Shown here: positions 12,788 to 12,826 of the stretch, piece after piece
How positions within the stretch are numbered: the stretch's first letter is position 1
Layout: the number at the start of each line of letters is the position of its first letter
Assembly (NCBI GenBank): GCA_040414495.1
Contig: JBEDUI010000084.1
Coordinates: forward strand, 1-12,826
Reading direction: 5' to 3'
Length of the DNA: 12,826 bases
From: DATAVB01 sp040414495
GTDB taxonomy: Bacteria > Actinomycetota > Actinomycetes > Mycobacteriales > QHCD01
Notes under the pieces: model-generated
What the model was told of the DNA's origin: nothing
Database searches by the model: none
Seen by the model: only the letters and a program-made list of their open reading frames with translations
Program-made: the position numbers and the translations under genes

Positions 12788-12826
12788 TCCCGATCCCCTT
12801 TATTCGTCGAGTTTCAACGCGGACAG

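Overview
The window looks like chromosome from a high-GC actinobacterium, probably one of the Mycobacteriales (Nocardia- or Mycobacterium-like). The reasons are GTG starts, G/C-rich third codon positions, strong AGGAG-type ribosome sites, a 13E12/DUF222-type HNH endonuclease remnant, a Tat-exported lipoprotein, and protein sequences that read like Nocardia/Mycobacterium families. No rRNA, tRNA, CRISPR array or intact insertion sequence was seen.

Layout. (1) 1-550 is decayed DNA: the 3' end of a frameshifted HNH-endonuclease gene (+) runs into what seems to be a 5' fragment of an unrelated small gene (-). (2) 528-1508 (-) encodes a squalene/phytoene-synthase fold protein in which most of the metal-binding aspartates have been replaced, so it is a likely pseudoenzyme. 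(3) 1648-2655 (-) is an intact aldo/keto reductase with a clear intrinsic terminator behind it. It is divergent from (4) an isopenicillin-N-epimerase-like class V aminotransferase at 2924-4093 (+). (5) 4254-10903 (+) is the core of the window. A consensus-like promoter precedes a GntR/FCD-type regulator, followed by a complete family-5 (dipeptide/oligopeptide/nickel type) ABC importer: substrate-binding lipoprotein, two permeases and two ATPases. Two of the four junctions inside the transporter are 4-base ATGA overlaps and one is a 5-base gap, so it is one operon, probably controlled by the adjacent regulator. (6) 10990-11316 (-) is a small antibiotic-biosynthesis-monooxygenase (ABM) fold protein. 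(7) 11470-12050 (+) is a broken alpha/beta hydrolase of the epoxide-hydrolase type, with a frameshift and a missing C-terminal half. (8) 12059-12787 (-) is an intact SAM-dependent methyltransferase.

How the parts fit: the only multi-gene system is the regulator plus importer. It probably takes up a short peptide or other small organic ligand, which cannot be named from sequence. The flanking aldo/keto reductase, aminotransferase and monooxygenase are single metabolic genes and could act on an imported compound, but nothing in the sequence proves that. The best candidates for something new are the degenerate isoprenoid-synthase homologue and a possible RNA switch in the leader of the binding-protein gene, where a 9-bp hairpin competes with a pairing that would cover the ribosome-binding site. 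The rest is ordinary accessory actinobacterial chromosome with several decaying genes.
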